A stretch of DNA of 64,000 bases. Origin: Candidatus Vicinibacter affinis. Its GTDB lineage: Bacteria; Bacteroidota; Bacteroidia; Chitinophagales; Saprospiraceae. A program made the translations under genes and the position numbers. The stretch spans positions 1,898,501 to 1,962,500 of the forward strand of contig JADJNH010000005.1 in the NCBI GenBank assembly GCA_016714365.1. Reading direction: 5' to 3'. The notes beneath the pieces were generated by a model. That model did not search any database. It was not told the DNA's origin and was given only the letters and a program-made list of their open reading frames with translations. Shown here in pieces: positions 1 to 8,510 of this stretch; the first letter of the stretch is position 1, and each line of letters starts with the position of its first letter.

Positions 1-3000
1 ATAGGTTCTGAGGGAATTTGGTCAAAATGCAATACCAATTTATCTTTTGCAGGAGTGGGGTATAAATAGATTTTACCAAAGCTAGATGTGTTAATTCCTG
101 TAGAATTGTTTATTGTAATGTAATCAGATTTATAGACACACCCCAGCGAATCGGTTACCACAACTTCGTAAATTCCAGGATTAAGATTTTCTAAGTCTTT
201 GGAATTACTAATTTCAACATTCTCCTTATACCATTTAAATAAATAGGGTGGGGTGCCTCCGGTAACATCCAGTACAATTTTTCCTTCATTCCCGGAAGTA
301 TGTGTGACCATAGTAGTAATCCTGATTTCTGCTGGTTCGATAATTTTTATTTCGACTTCGGAAATACATCCTATGGAGTCCTTAGCTGTTACCTTGTAAA
401 TTCCGGCTGTCAAATTTGTTGGGTTCGATGCAATGCGTGCATCAGAGTAGCTCAGAATAATTGGTTGTGTTCCGCCACTTAATTTCAATTCTATTTTTCC
501 GGTGGAGTCTCCAAAGCATCTTAAATCTTCTTTGGTGTAACTGAGATTGGGGGAAATAAATTTCCTAATATAGATAGAGTCTGAAGCAGAACAACCTGTA
601 AGCGCATTGAGTATGGTCAATTTATAAGTTCCTTCTTCTTTAATTACAACGGCTGCACTGTCTGAAAAACTATTTTGTTGAAAACTCCACGTTTGTTTGA
701 AGTCCTTATTTGGATTTTGGTGACTCAATATTATTTCTCCATGTCTGCAATCGATTGAAGTATAATCCGAAGTTATTTTTGTAACAGGATTAGAATACAC
801 CTTTAACCAAAAAGTATCTGATCTGTTGCACCCGGAAGGAGAGAGATAATCCAACACATAGACCCCTGCTTTCGAAAAGGTAGTTATCTTACCTAGGTCA
901 AGGATGTTATAGTTAGAGATTACAGTATCCAATCCCAAAGGGCCTATCCACTGGAAGGTTCCTGTAAGTGATTCCTGACTGGATTTTAATTTCAATGATT
1001 GCCCCAGGCAAATTTTTAATGTATCTACATCTTTAAATGAATCGCCTGAAGTGCTCGCTTGTACATTTATTTCTGCAGGGTAGCAATCTGGCAAGTCAAT
1101 AGAATAAAATCCCCGGCCATAAGTAGAAATGTACATTTTTCTGGTTGGTCTGTGAAGATCTATATCGGTGACAGACGTATTAGGTAAATCAACCCCATAA
1201 TATTTCCAGTTAAAATCATTGACATCTGAATAGAATACCCCAATGTCAGTACCTACAAATAATAGATTTGATGTTTCATCAAAGGTGACGCAAAGTGCAG
1301 GCGTATTTACAAAATTCTTGGTGACATTCCCCCATGTTTTACCTCGGTCCTTTGATTCCATCACTTTAATGGTGCCAAGTCCTCCTCTGGTAATCCAAAT
1401 CCTGTTGGTATCTTTTGAATGAAACTCTATTCCTGTAACATCCAAAGAAAGAGGAACAGTGGTTTTTGACCAATTTTTTCCATAATCTCTGGTGTGATAA
1501 ACGATATTACTGTAGGAGGCAAGTATCGTATTGGTATCAATTGGGCTCATCACTACATTTCGTAAATCTTTGTCCTCACCTCCGGTTAAATTCTTGCTGA
1601 GTGCAACAAAACTATTTCCACGGTTATGGCTTGCAAAAACTTCGTGATATCCGATGATAAATGTTTTTGGATTTTTTGGATTTAAAACAAATGGGGTGAC
1701 CCACTGCCCTTGAGGATCGCCTGGGACATTGACTGAAATTTCTGTAAGATCATAAAATCCATTTGTGGTGCGGTATACTGCTGTGCCACCCCAGTATTCC
1801 GTATATCCAATGTTTGGATTAGTGGGGTCTATCAGTTGCCACATGGCATCACCCCCATTGGTATTTCCCCAATTGCCATTCGCTCTTCTTATATAGCCTC
1901 CATTGTCCTGACTTCCGCCAATAAGTACTGCAGGTGTTGAATTGGATACAGCCATTTTGTAAAATTGCGTAATGGCAAGACCGTTGACCAATTCAGTCCA
2001 TTTATCTGTATTCTCATCGTATTTGTGTACACCACCATCATTACAAAAATAAAGATCTTGTTTTTGCTTGGGATGTGAAGCTACGTAATGATGGTCTGCA
2101 TGAATTTCAGGATATTCTGTTCCACCGTGCCAATGGGTAAATTTGGTCCAGGTCACTCCACCATCATTTGATTTGTACAAAACAACATAGCCGCAATACA
2201 TAATGTCAGCATTCTGCTGACTGAAACACATCACTAGATTTTCCGGCATGTCGGAAATAAATTTAAAGCTTGCACCAAGATCTTTTGATAAGAAAAATTT
2301 CTTAGCACCATCCACACTTGCATTGACTCCCAGATAAGAAGGAGCCGCTAGCGTAACAGCTAGTCGCAGGAATGATTTCTGTGTCGCAAAGGAGGAGACT
2401 TGATTCCAGCTCTTGCCACCGTCAATAGATTTAAGAATTTCACAGCTCCCCCAATAATCATTTATTGCAGCATATACAATGGAGGTGTCTGTAGGGTGGT
2501 ATTTTACATCTGAGAAATTTTCATTTCTTACTTTGATCCAACTGGTTCCTCCATTAAATGTTTTATACAAACCATCATTGGTCGCCGCAATTAGGATATT
2601 GGAATTTTTAGAATTCATTTCCAATCCATATAATACTTTGTTGTCCGTAAGCTTCCAATTAAGTCCTGTTGCCTTCCAGCTAATGCCGCCATCTGTTGAT
2701 TTATATACACCAAGACCATATTGCCACCAGCCTTCTTTTTCACCAAGGCTGATAAAAATGTTATTCGGATTCTTCTGATCTACAATGACAATCCCAACTG
2801 GCTGCTGTGGTAAATCTTCCCCTAATGAGACATAGTTTAAGCCACCATTGGTAGTTTTCCAAAGTCCGCCGTTTGGAGCAGCAACATAAAAAGTGCCCTG
2901 CTGAGTAGGGTGAAAGTCAATGTGCGTGGTACGCCCCATTCCCCAATATCCGCCGGTATTGCGCACAGGGCCTTCATGTTTCCAAGCTTTTTCTTCACGT

Positions 3001-3344
3001 GAAGTTTGTTTTTTGGATGTCTGGTTGACTAATCGATAAATTTCATGCTGGCGGCTTATATCTGGAAAACTGCCGTCCTCGTTCAATCTGTCTCGCCAAT
3101 ACCAGGCCCAACGCTCCAATCTTAAGCGCTCATTATCGAGGTGATCCTTGTTGGATTTACTTTTTCTATAGGTATCTCTGTACTCCTTTTCTTCTAATTT
3201 ATGTCGACGAATCATCTTATCCGCTTTGCGGTAGATCTCATTAAAATTTTTTCCTTCTTCGATATATTTCTGAAGTGATTGTATTTGAGAAAATAATGTA
3301 TTATTAAAAAGTATTATAAGTAATAATAAAAAGTACCTTTTCAC
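1..3344 (-). CDS. T9SS-secreted BNR/sortilin-like protein with SprB repeats (3' end outside window)
   Basis: An open minus-strand frame of about 1114 codons runs off the window start. It begins with GTG at 3344; the frame has an upstream TGA stop and no better start, and a signal peptide (VKRYFLLLLIILFNNTLFSQ) follows at once. After a charged linker there are many Asp-box/BNR-like motifs (for example STDGGISW, SIDGGKSW, SNDGGVTW, SKDRGKTW) from about residue 150 to 750, as in Vps10/sortilin beta-propellers. Two SprB-like repeats ending in DSIGC and DSLGC lie near residues 935-1085. The last visible codons (about 1095 onward, FGKIYLYPTPAKDKLVLHF) begin a T9SS type A sorting domain. Inference: a large surface-attached or secreted propeller protein; substrate unknown. 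A TAnnTTTG box upstream supports this start. Confidence 0.88.
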   Translation of the reverse strand, partial: MKRYFLLLLIILFNNTLFSQIQSLQKYIEEGKNFNEIYRKADKMIRRHKLEEKEYRDTYRKSKSNKDHLDNERLRLERWAWYWRDRLNEDGSFPDISRQHEIYRLVNQTSKKQTSREEKAWKHEGPVRNTGGYWGMGRTTHIDFHPTQQGTFYVAAPNGGLWKTTNGGLNYVSLGEDLPQQPVGIVIVDQKNPNNIFISLGEKEGWWQYGLGVYKSTDGGISWKATGLNWKLTDNKVLYGLEMNSKNSNILIAATNDGLYKTFNGGTSWIKVRNENFSDVKYHPTDTSIVYAAINDYWGSCEILKSIDGGKSWNQVSSFATQKSFLRLAVTLAAPSYLGVNASVDGAKKFFLSKDLGASFKFISDMPENLVMCFSQQNADIMYCGYVVLYKSNDGGVTWTKFTHWHGGTEYPEIHADHHYVASHPKQKQDLYFCNDGGVHKYDENTDKWTELVNGLAITQFYKMAVSNSTPAVLIGGSQDNGGYIRRANGNWGNTNGGDAMWQLIDPTNPNIGYTEYWGGTAVYRTTNGFYDLTEISVNVPGDPQGQWVTPFVLNPKNPKTFIIGYHEVFASHNRGNSFVALSKNLTGGEDKDLRNVVMSPIDTNTILASYSNIVYHTRDYGKNWSKTTVPLSLDVTGIEFHSKDTNRIWITRGGLGTIKVMESKDRGKTWGNVTKNFVNTPALCVTFDETSNLLFVGTDIGVFYSDVNDFNWKYYGVDLPNTSVTDIDLHRPTRKMYISTYGRGFYSIDLPDCYPAEINVQASTSGDSFKDVDTLKICLGQSLKLKSSQESLTGTFQWIGPLGLDTVISNYNILDLGKITTFSKAGVYVLDYLSPSGCNRSDTFWLKVYSNPVTKITSDYTSIDCRHGEIILSHQNPNKDFKQTWSFQQNSFSDSAAVVIKEEGTYKLTILNALTGCSASDSIYIRKFISPNLSYTKEDLRCFGDSTGKIELKLSGGTQPIILSYSDARIASNPTNLTAGIYKVTAKDSIGCISEVEIKIIEPAEIRITTMVTHTSGNEGKIVLDVTGGTPPYLFKWYKENVEISNSKDLENLNPGIYEVVVTDSLGCVYKSDYITINNSTGINTSSFGKIYLYPTPAKDKLVLHFDQIPSEP

Positions 3345-3360
3345 GTGCCTTATTTTGATT

Positions 3361-3368
3361 CAAATATA
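3361..3368 (-). promoter_or_regulatory. putative -7 element for the BNR protein gene
   Basis: Read on the minus strand this is TATATTTG, an exact match to the Bacteroidota -7 consensus TAnnTTTG. It would place transcription start about 10 nt before the GTG at 3344, so the leader would be very short. No clear TTG at -33. Confidence 0.4.
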
Positions 3369-3400
3369 ACTCAAATCACAGGATTTATAAACACAGATAA

Positions 3401-3979
3401 TCAGGACGTTCCAATTTTATCCATTGCATAGGTATGTTGGTACCTGTCTCTGCATTTGGTGATTAATAAGTTTGCCGCTTCGTAAGATTCAAATCCTAAA
3501 AAATTTACTGTCTTATTTTCTAAAACAGTGTATTGCTCAAAAAAATGTTTCAATTCATTTTTAAAATGATCCGGCAAATCATCCATAGATTTTAAATGGC
3601 TCAAGGTAGCATCCTTATCTGCTACAGCTAAAATTTTATCATCCGGAATACCCTGATCCTGCATTTTAAATGCACCTAATATTCGGCAACGAACCAGACA
3701 AAGGGAAGGGAGGGGGGAATTAGAAAGTACAAGTATATCCAGTGGATCACCGTCTTCGCCCAGTGTCTTGGGAATAATTCCATAATTCGTTGGATATTCT
3801 TGTGAGCCTGATAGCACTCTGTCCAACTTTATCAGACCGCTTTGCTTATCAATCTCAAACTTAGATCTTTCCCCTTTTGGAATCTCCACAACGGCATTGA
3901 TCAGGTTATTCTCCCAGTTTGAATCTACTCCATGCCACGGGTGACTGATGTTTGTTTGAATATATATATCTTTTTTCAT
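3401..3979 (-). CDS. ppa: inorganic pyrophosphatase, family I
   Basis: Hydrolyses pyrophosphate to phosphate in the cytoplasm, driving biosynthetic reactions. The 192-residue product carries the family I signature DGDPLDIL with the metal-binding Asp residues at about 76, 78 and 81. By comparison from memory with the E. coli enzyme, the other active-site residues are present: E32, K40, E42, R54, Y62, Y66, D108, D113, K115 and Y150. The residue after that last Tyr, normally Lys in E. coli, is Thr here. ATG at 3979 is chosen; an in-frame TTG two codons upstream is possible. The gene stands alone, tail-on to the preceding minus-strand gene. Confidence 0.92.
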   Translation of the reverse strand: MKKDIYIQTNISHPWHGVDSNWENNLINAVVEIPKGERSKFEIDKQSGLIKLDRVLSGSQEYPTNYGIIPKTLGEDGDPLDILVLSNSPLPSLCLVRCRILGAFKMQDQGIPDDKILAVADKDATLSHLKSMDDLPDHFKNELKHFFEQYTVLENKTVNFLGFESYEAANLLITKCRDRYQHTYAMDKIGTS

Positions 3980-4295
3980 CGACAAAATTTATCATAAAGA
4001 TATTCAGGATCATGGAATAAAGTTTTTACAAAAGACATCTCTAAAGCATAGAAATCTGTTCCATTCACTTGTTAATATAGTTTGGTTAATTAAATGGCTA
4101 TTTAAGGATCGAGGTTCAAATGAAATGGAAACTATATTTATGAGCTAATGCCACAAAATGAATCCTGTTATTGACTTTTAAATGTACTGATGGTTGTTGA
4201 ATTTGTAACATCTCAAAGAATGGTAATTAATATTTACCTTTATAAGATAGTATTACATCTACATTTTTTGAAGAAGGTATTATAATAACTTAGAC
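3980..4295. other. intergenic region with no recognised gene
   Basis: AT-rich divergent gap between the pyrophosphatase and the NTF2-like gene. No ORF with plausible codon use, no tRNA fold and no strong hairpin. It presumably holds the two divergent promoters. Confidence 0.6.
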
Positions 4296-4766
4296 ATGGA
4301 ATCTAATACAGCAATTATCCATTCTTTTTATACCGCGCTAAAATCAAAGGAATTTGAAAGTTTGAAATTATTGTACTCAGAACAATTGATTTTTTCAGAT
4401 GAAGTCTTTAACGACCTTCATTACGAACAGACAATAGCAATGTGGACAATGCTTTTGAGCCGTAGCACCGATATAAAAATAGAATTTGGAGAAGTCAAGG
4501 CTACTGAACAATCAGGAACAGCTGTTTGGCAAGCTCAATATACGTTTTCACCTACCGGAAGAAAAGTGGTGAATATAATTCATGCGAGCTTTAAATTTGG
4601 GGAAGGTAAGATCATCCATCATTTGGATCATTTTAATTTTTATGCCTGGGCAAGACAGGCATTTGGTTGGAAAGGAGTTTTGCTAGGTTGGATGCCTTTT
4701 TTTAGAAAGAAAGTTCAGCGTTCAGCCAGAAAATCACTAGAAAATTTTATGCGTAAAATCGGGTAA
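4296..4766 (+). CDS. NTF2-like / SnoaL-like fold protein
   Basis: A 156-residue soluble protein without signal peptide. The layout is that of the NTF2-like superfamily: an N-terminal helix (IIHSFYTALKSKEFESLKLL), a strand with FSD, then long beta strands (IKIEFGEVKA, AVWQAQYTFSP, NIIHASFKFGEGKIIHHLDHFNFYAW). A basic C-terminal extension (FFRKKVQRSARKSLENFMRK) is unusual for the family. NTF2-like proteins range from isomerases to binding proteins, so no reaction is assigned. It is a single-gene unit followed directly by a hairpin terminator. Confidence 0.72.
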   Translation: MESNTAIIHSFYTALKSKEFESLKLLYSEQLIFSDEVFNDLHYEQTIAMWTMLLSRSTDIKIEFGEVKATEQSGTAVWQAQYTFSPTGRKVVNIIHASFKFGEGKIIHHLDHFNFYAWARQAFGWKGVLLGWMPFFRKKVQRSARKSLENFMRKIG

Positions 4767-4769
4767 AAA

Positions 4770-4795
4770 AAAAGCCCCGATTCCTCGAGGCTTTT
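4770..4795. terminator. bidirectional rho-independent terminator
   Basis: Inverted repeat AAAAGCC / GGCTTTT (4770-4776 with 4789-4795) around a 12-nt loop, lying between convergent genes. The A-run at 4765-4773 becomes a U-run for minus-strand transcripts, and the T-run serves plus-strand transcripts. Confidence 0.8.
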
Positions 4796-4815
4796 AATAT
4801 TTATAAAAACTAATA

Positions 4816-5916
4816 TTAGAGTAATTTTTTAATTTCTTCTTCCAGATTATCTCTCGGGTCGATGGCGGCAATTTTACCGTCCCTGTCAACCAGGAAAGTT
4901 TTTGGAATGGCCCTGACACCATAGCTTCCAGCTGGAGCGCACTCCCATTTTTTAAGATCACTTACGTGTGTATCCCAACTCAATCCATCTTTTTCAATGG
5001 CTCCTACCCAGGCATCTTTTGCCCTCTTGGTAAATTCCTGAATCTGAGCTTCGTCTCCCAACTGCGATTTCGTTCTGCTGTCCACACCATCCAAGGAGAC
5101 ACTGTAAACTGTAAATCCTTTAGCCTTGTATCTATTGTAAACATCCACTACATGAGGATTTGCTCTTCTACATGGTCCGCACCAGCTTGCCCAGAAGTCT
5201 ATCAAAACTACTTTACCTTTTAAGTCAGATAATTTGTAAGATTTCCCTGCCGGTGAAGGAAGATTGATGTCAGGAGCCTGCATGCCTACCTGAATACTTT
5301 CCTGAGCTTTTTCTTGTGCGGCCGCCTGCTCAGTCTGGACCACAAAACTCTCATATGATTTGGTGAATTCTGATTCCGGGTACTTTTCTTTCAATTGAGC
5401 AATAACGGTTTTGTGCTGAGCAATAAATTCAGGCCTAAAACCTAACAATTGAACGGCAAGCAGTCCTTTAGACAATGGATGTGTGGCTTCATCAATTTTT
5501 TTCTGAGCCATTTCTATGGTTACTTGACCAGTCATTAAATTTTTCAAGGAATTTACGACCTCTTCGGCAGCAGGAGCACCTTTAAGTTCATATTTGCCTT
5601 GATTCACATCTGCCAATGTTCCGGAAAATTCTACTTTTTTTTCCGACCCATCCAAGACAAAAATTAATTGACTTTGTCCCATTTTAATACGGTAAAGTCC
5701 AGGCTTAGGAACTTCCTTTAAGGCAAAACCAAACTTGCCACTTGCCATTTTTTGATTATCCACCGGAACAGAAGTATTGTCAAGACCAATTCGCTCAAGA
5801 CTCACATTCATGTCTCCGCCATCTGAAAAATCACCGTTTATTTTTACATCATTGGAACACGAGGCAAACAGAACTATGCCCATAAAAAAACTACTAATCT
5901 TTACTAACAATTTCAT
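4816..5916 (-). CDS. TlpA-family thiol:disulfide lipoprotein with DUF4369 N-domain
   Basis: A 366-residue predicted lipoprotein: hydrophobic leader then lipobox LFASC with the acylated Cys at 20. Residues about 25-110 resemble the DUF4369 beta domain common in Bacteroidota TlpA-like proteins. A helical middle precedes a thioredoxin/AhpC-TSA-like domain (about 210-366) with the redox motif WCGPC (Cys 246 and 249). Inference: reduces or isomerises disulfides in exported proteins while anchored to a membrane facing the periplasm. It lies 15 bp downstream of purL on the same strand, so is likely co-transcribed with it, although no functional link is obvious. Confidence 0.88.
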   Translation of the reverse strand: MKLLVKISSFFMGIVLFASCSNDVKINGDFSDGGDMNVSLERIGLDNTSVPVDNQKMASGKFGFALKEVPKPGLYRIKMGQSQLIFVLDGSEKKVEFSGTLADVNQGKYELKGAPAAEEVVNSLKNLMTGQVTIEMAQKKIDEATHPLSKGLLAVQLLGFRPEFIAQHKTVIAQLKEKYPESEFTKSYESFVVQTEQAAAQEKAQESIQVGMQAPDINLPSPAGKSYKLSDLKGKVVLIDFWASWCGPCRRANPHVVDVYNRYKAKGFTVYSVSLDGVDSRTKSQLGDEAQIQEFTKRAKDAWVGAIEKDGLSWDTHVSDLKKWECAPAGSYGVRAIPKTFLVDRDGKIAAIDPRDNLEEEIKKLL

Positions 5917-5931
5917 TTATATCAATTTTAA

Positions 5932-8154
5932 TTAATGATCCATTTTTAGGGAAAGCGCTTGTTGGTATAATTCGGAATACTCCTTAAGATCCCCAAACAC
6001 TTGTCCATCAATCACGAGTTTAGAAGATTTTACAGTACCCAATTCATGTATATCCACTCCCTGATCTGCAAAAAACGCAAGAAGCTTCGTTTTGTTTAAG
6101 GGTTTGCAACTAACCACGACTCTGCCCTGGCTCTCTCCAAATAAAAAGATATCCTTGCGGTATTGTTCATGGACTTTTATGTCGTAACCAATTAACCCAG
6201 CCATTGCCGACTCGGTAAGGCTGATAAAAACACCTCCTTCGGAAACATCATGTGCGGATTCAATCAGTCCTTCATGAATTGATTTTCTCAAGGCAGCCTG
6301 CATATTGTACTCCTCATTAAGATTAAAATATGGAGCCGGGGAGAGGTCAAATCCATGAATGTGCACAACATATTCACTATAACCAATATGGTTGTTTTGT
6401 CTCCCAATCAGAAAAATGAGATCTCCCTCGTTTTTAAAATCAATTGTCATCATTTTGGAAGCATCATCTATAATTCCCAACATGCCTATAGTCGGAGTAG
6501 GGTAGACCGGCTCAATTTTATGATTTATCGTACTTTGATTATAAAAACTTACATTTCCTCCAGTGACGGGTGTATCAAATTTTAAGCATGCATCACCCAT
6601 TCCTCTCAACGCATGGACAAATTGAAAATATACTTCAGGATTATAGGGATTTCCAAAATTAAGACAATTGGTTATGGCTACCGGTAGGCCACCTGAGCAG
6701 CTTATGTTTCTGGCACATTCAGCCACCGCTATCATGGCACCTTCATAAGGATCAACATGGACATAGGCAGAATTGCAGTCAACACTCAAGGCAAGTGCTT
6801 TTTTGGTGCCTTTCATCCGAACAACAGCTGCATCAGAACTGACTACAGAAGTCATGGTTCCGGTTCTTACCATTCGGTCATATTGCTCATAAATCCAGGA
6901 CTTTGAAGCTATGTTAGGTGTAGAAATAAGCCGTTTTGAAATAGATACCAAATCGTCTGGCTCCAGAATCATGGAAGGGGAGAACTCATCTACTTTATCC
7001 ATGTAGGCCGGGCGAATCATTTCCCGGTCATATACCGGTGCACCTCCTCCAAGTACCAAAGCATGAGCAGGAACATCCGCCACCTTTTCTCCATTCATGA
7101 AATACTCCAATCGGCCGGTATTGGTAACTTCTCCAATCTGCACACATTCCAGATCCCATTTATCAAAAACTTTCAACAACTCACTTTCTCCGCCCTTTTT
7201 ACAAACAATCAGCATCCGTTCCTGGGATTCAGACAGAAGAATTTCAAATGCCTGCATTTTTGCCTGACGGGTAGGAACCTTGTCCAACCAAATCACCATA
7301 CCGGTTTTGGATTTAGCAGACATTTCTGAGGTGGAACAGGTAATTCCGGCTGCTCCCATATCCTGCATGCCCACGATCTGTCCTGTTGCGATGGCTTCAA
7401 GACTGGCCTCGAGTAAAAGTTTTTCTTGAAATGGATCGCCCACTTGGACGGCAGGAAGATCTTCAGATGAATTTTCTGAAAGATCTGCGGATGCAAAAGT
7501 GGCACCGTGTATACCATCCTTTCCTGTGGAAGAACCAACAATGAAAACAGGATTGCCAGGTCCGTCAGCACTTGCAGAAACGGTTTTGCCCACTTCTACA
7601 ATCCCTACTGACATGGCATTGACCAATATGTTTTGATTGTAACATTCATTAAAATAAACCTCGCCCCCTACGGTAGGCACGCCAAAAGAATTGCCATAAT
7701 TGCCAATACCTTTAACGACTCCCCTTATTAATTTTTTAGTATGTGGAAGGTCCGGATTTCCAAACCTCAATGAATTCAAAGCTGCAATGGGTCTGGCCCC
7801 CATTGTGAATATATCCCGATGGATTCCCCCGACACCGGTCGCTGCACCCTGATATGGCTCTATGGCTGAAGGATGATTGTGAGATTCAATTTTAAAGGCG
7901 CAGGCCAATCCATCCCCAATGTCCACCAGTCCCGCATTTTCTTCTCCTGCTTCTACTAAAAGCCGGCTTCCTTTTCTGGGAAGTTTTTTCAAATATTTTA
8001 TAGAATTCTTATAGGAACAATGCTCAGACCACATGACTGAAAAGATACTGAGTTCAGTAAAATTAGGTTTTCGTCCAAGAATCTCAACGATCTGATGATA
8101 TTCAGATTCAATCAGTCCTAATTTTTTGGCGGTTTCCAGATCAGGTTGTTGCAT
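5932..8154 (-). CDS. purL: phosphoribosylformylglycinamidine synthase subunit PurL
   Basis: Catalyses ATP-dependent conversion of FGAR to FGAM in purine synthesis, receiving ammonia from a glutaminase subunit (PurQ) not seen in this window. The 740-residue length is that of the small PurL form. Recognisable motifs are MWSEHCSYKNS near the N-terminus, the ATP/metal-binding KIESHNHPSAIEPYQGAATG, GMQDMGAAGITCS, a second half with CLNFGNP and FDTPVTGGNVSFYNQS, and AHDVSEGGV near the C-terminus. A -7 box lies 20 nt upstream. The TlpA-like gene follows at 15 bp. Confidence 0.97.
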   Translation of the reverse strand: MQQPDLETAKKLGLIESEYHQIVEILGRKPNFTELSIFSVMWSEHCSYKNSIKYLKKLPRKGSRLLVEAGEENAGLVDIGDGLACAFKIESHNHPSAIEPYQGAATGVGGIHRDIFTMGARPIAALNSLRFGNPDLPHTKKLIRGVVKGIGNYGNSFGVPTVGGEVYFNECYNQNILVNAMSVGIVEVGKTVSASADGPGNPVFIVGSSTGKDGIHGATFASADLSENSSEDLPAVQVGDPFQEKLLLEASLEAIATGQIVGMQDMGAAGITCSTSEMSAKSKTGMVIWLDKVPTRQAKMQAFEILLSESQERMLIVCKKGGESELLKVFDKWDLECVQIGEVTNTGRLEYFMNGEKVADVPAHALVLGGGAPVYDREMIRPAYMDKVDEFSPSMILEPDDLVSISKRLISTPNIASKSWIYEQYDRMVRTGTMTSVVSSDAAVVRMKGTKKALALSVDCNSAYVHVDPYEGAMIAVAECARNISCSGGLPVAITNCLNFGNPYNPEVYFQFVHALRGMGDACLKFDTPVTGGNVSFYNQSTINHKIEPVYPTPTIGMLGIIDDASKMMTIDFKNEGDLIFLIGRQNNHIGYSEYVVHIHGFDLSPAPYFNLNEEYNMQAALRKSIHEGLIESAHDVSEGGVFISLTESAMAGLIGYDIKVHEQYRKDIFLFGESQGRVVVSCKPLNKTKLLAFFADQGVDIHELGTVKSSKLVIDGQVFGDLKEYSELYQQALSLKMDH

Positions 8155-8174
8155 TTAAAGTGATTTTCAAGGCG

Positions 8175-8182
8175 CAAATATA
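8175..8182 (-). promoter_or_regulatory. putative -7 element for purL
   Basis: Minus-strand TATATTTG matches TAnnTTTG exactly and would start transcription about 14 nt before the purL ATG at 8154. No convincing -33 TTG. Confidence 0.4.
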
Positions 8183-8465
8183 GCTTATTATGCTTATATA
8201 TGTATGGTTTTACCAATACTCCTTATCATATTATTTCAGATGAATTTGGAAGTTTTAAGAATATTTGGATCAAATCCAAAATCCTTCAAAAGGCTTCTTT
8301 GAATATGAAAAGAATTTGGCAGAGGTAAAATAATTTTACATTGACTTTGGAGAAATTATTTAATACAATTGAATACTCATTACCATCGCAAATCTTCATT
8401 CATTAAATTTGAAGCTAACTTCCTCCTGAGATCGGAAATTAAAATTACCCAAATGTTAAAATCAA
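8183..8465. other. intergenic region between purL and the FG-GAP gene
   Basis: Central part of the 356-bp divergent gap 8155-8510. AT-rich, no plausible ORF and no strong stem-loop seen. The promoters of the flanking genes lie at its edges. Confidence 0.5.
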
Positions 8466-8493
8466 TTGACGACCCTTATTTAGCTTATATTTA
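8466..8493 (+). promoter_or_regulatory. putative promoter of the FG-GAP protein gene
   Basis: TTG at 8466-8468, a 17-nt spacer, then TATATTTA at 8486-8493 (one mismatch to TAnnTTTG). This fits the Bacteroidota -33/-7 layout and would start transcription about 10 nt before the ATG at 8511. Confidence 0.4.
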
Positions 8494-8510
8494 CATTAAA
8501 ATACAGTAAA

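Noticed and set aside
4100..4140. tRNA T-loop-like GGTTCAAAT
   Set aside because: The flanking bases do not pair into a T-arm and no acceptor or anticodon arm can be found around it.
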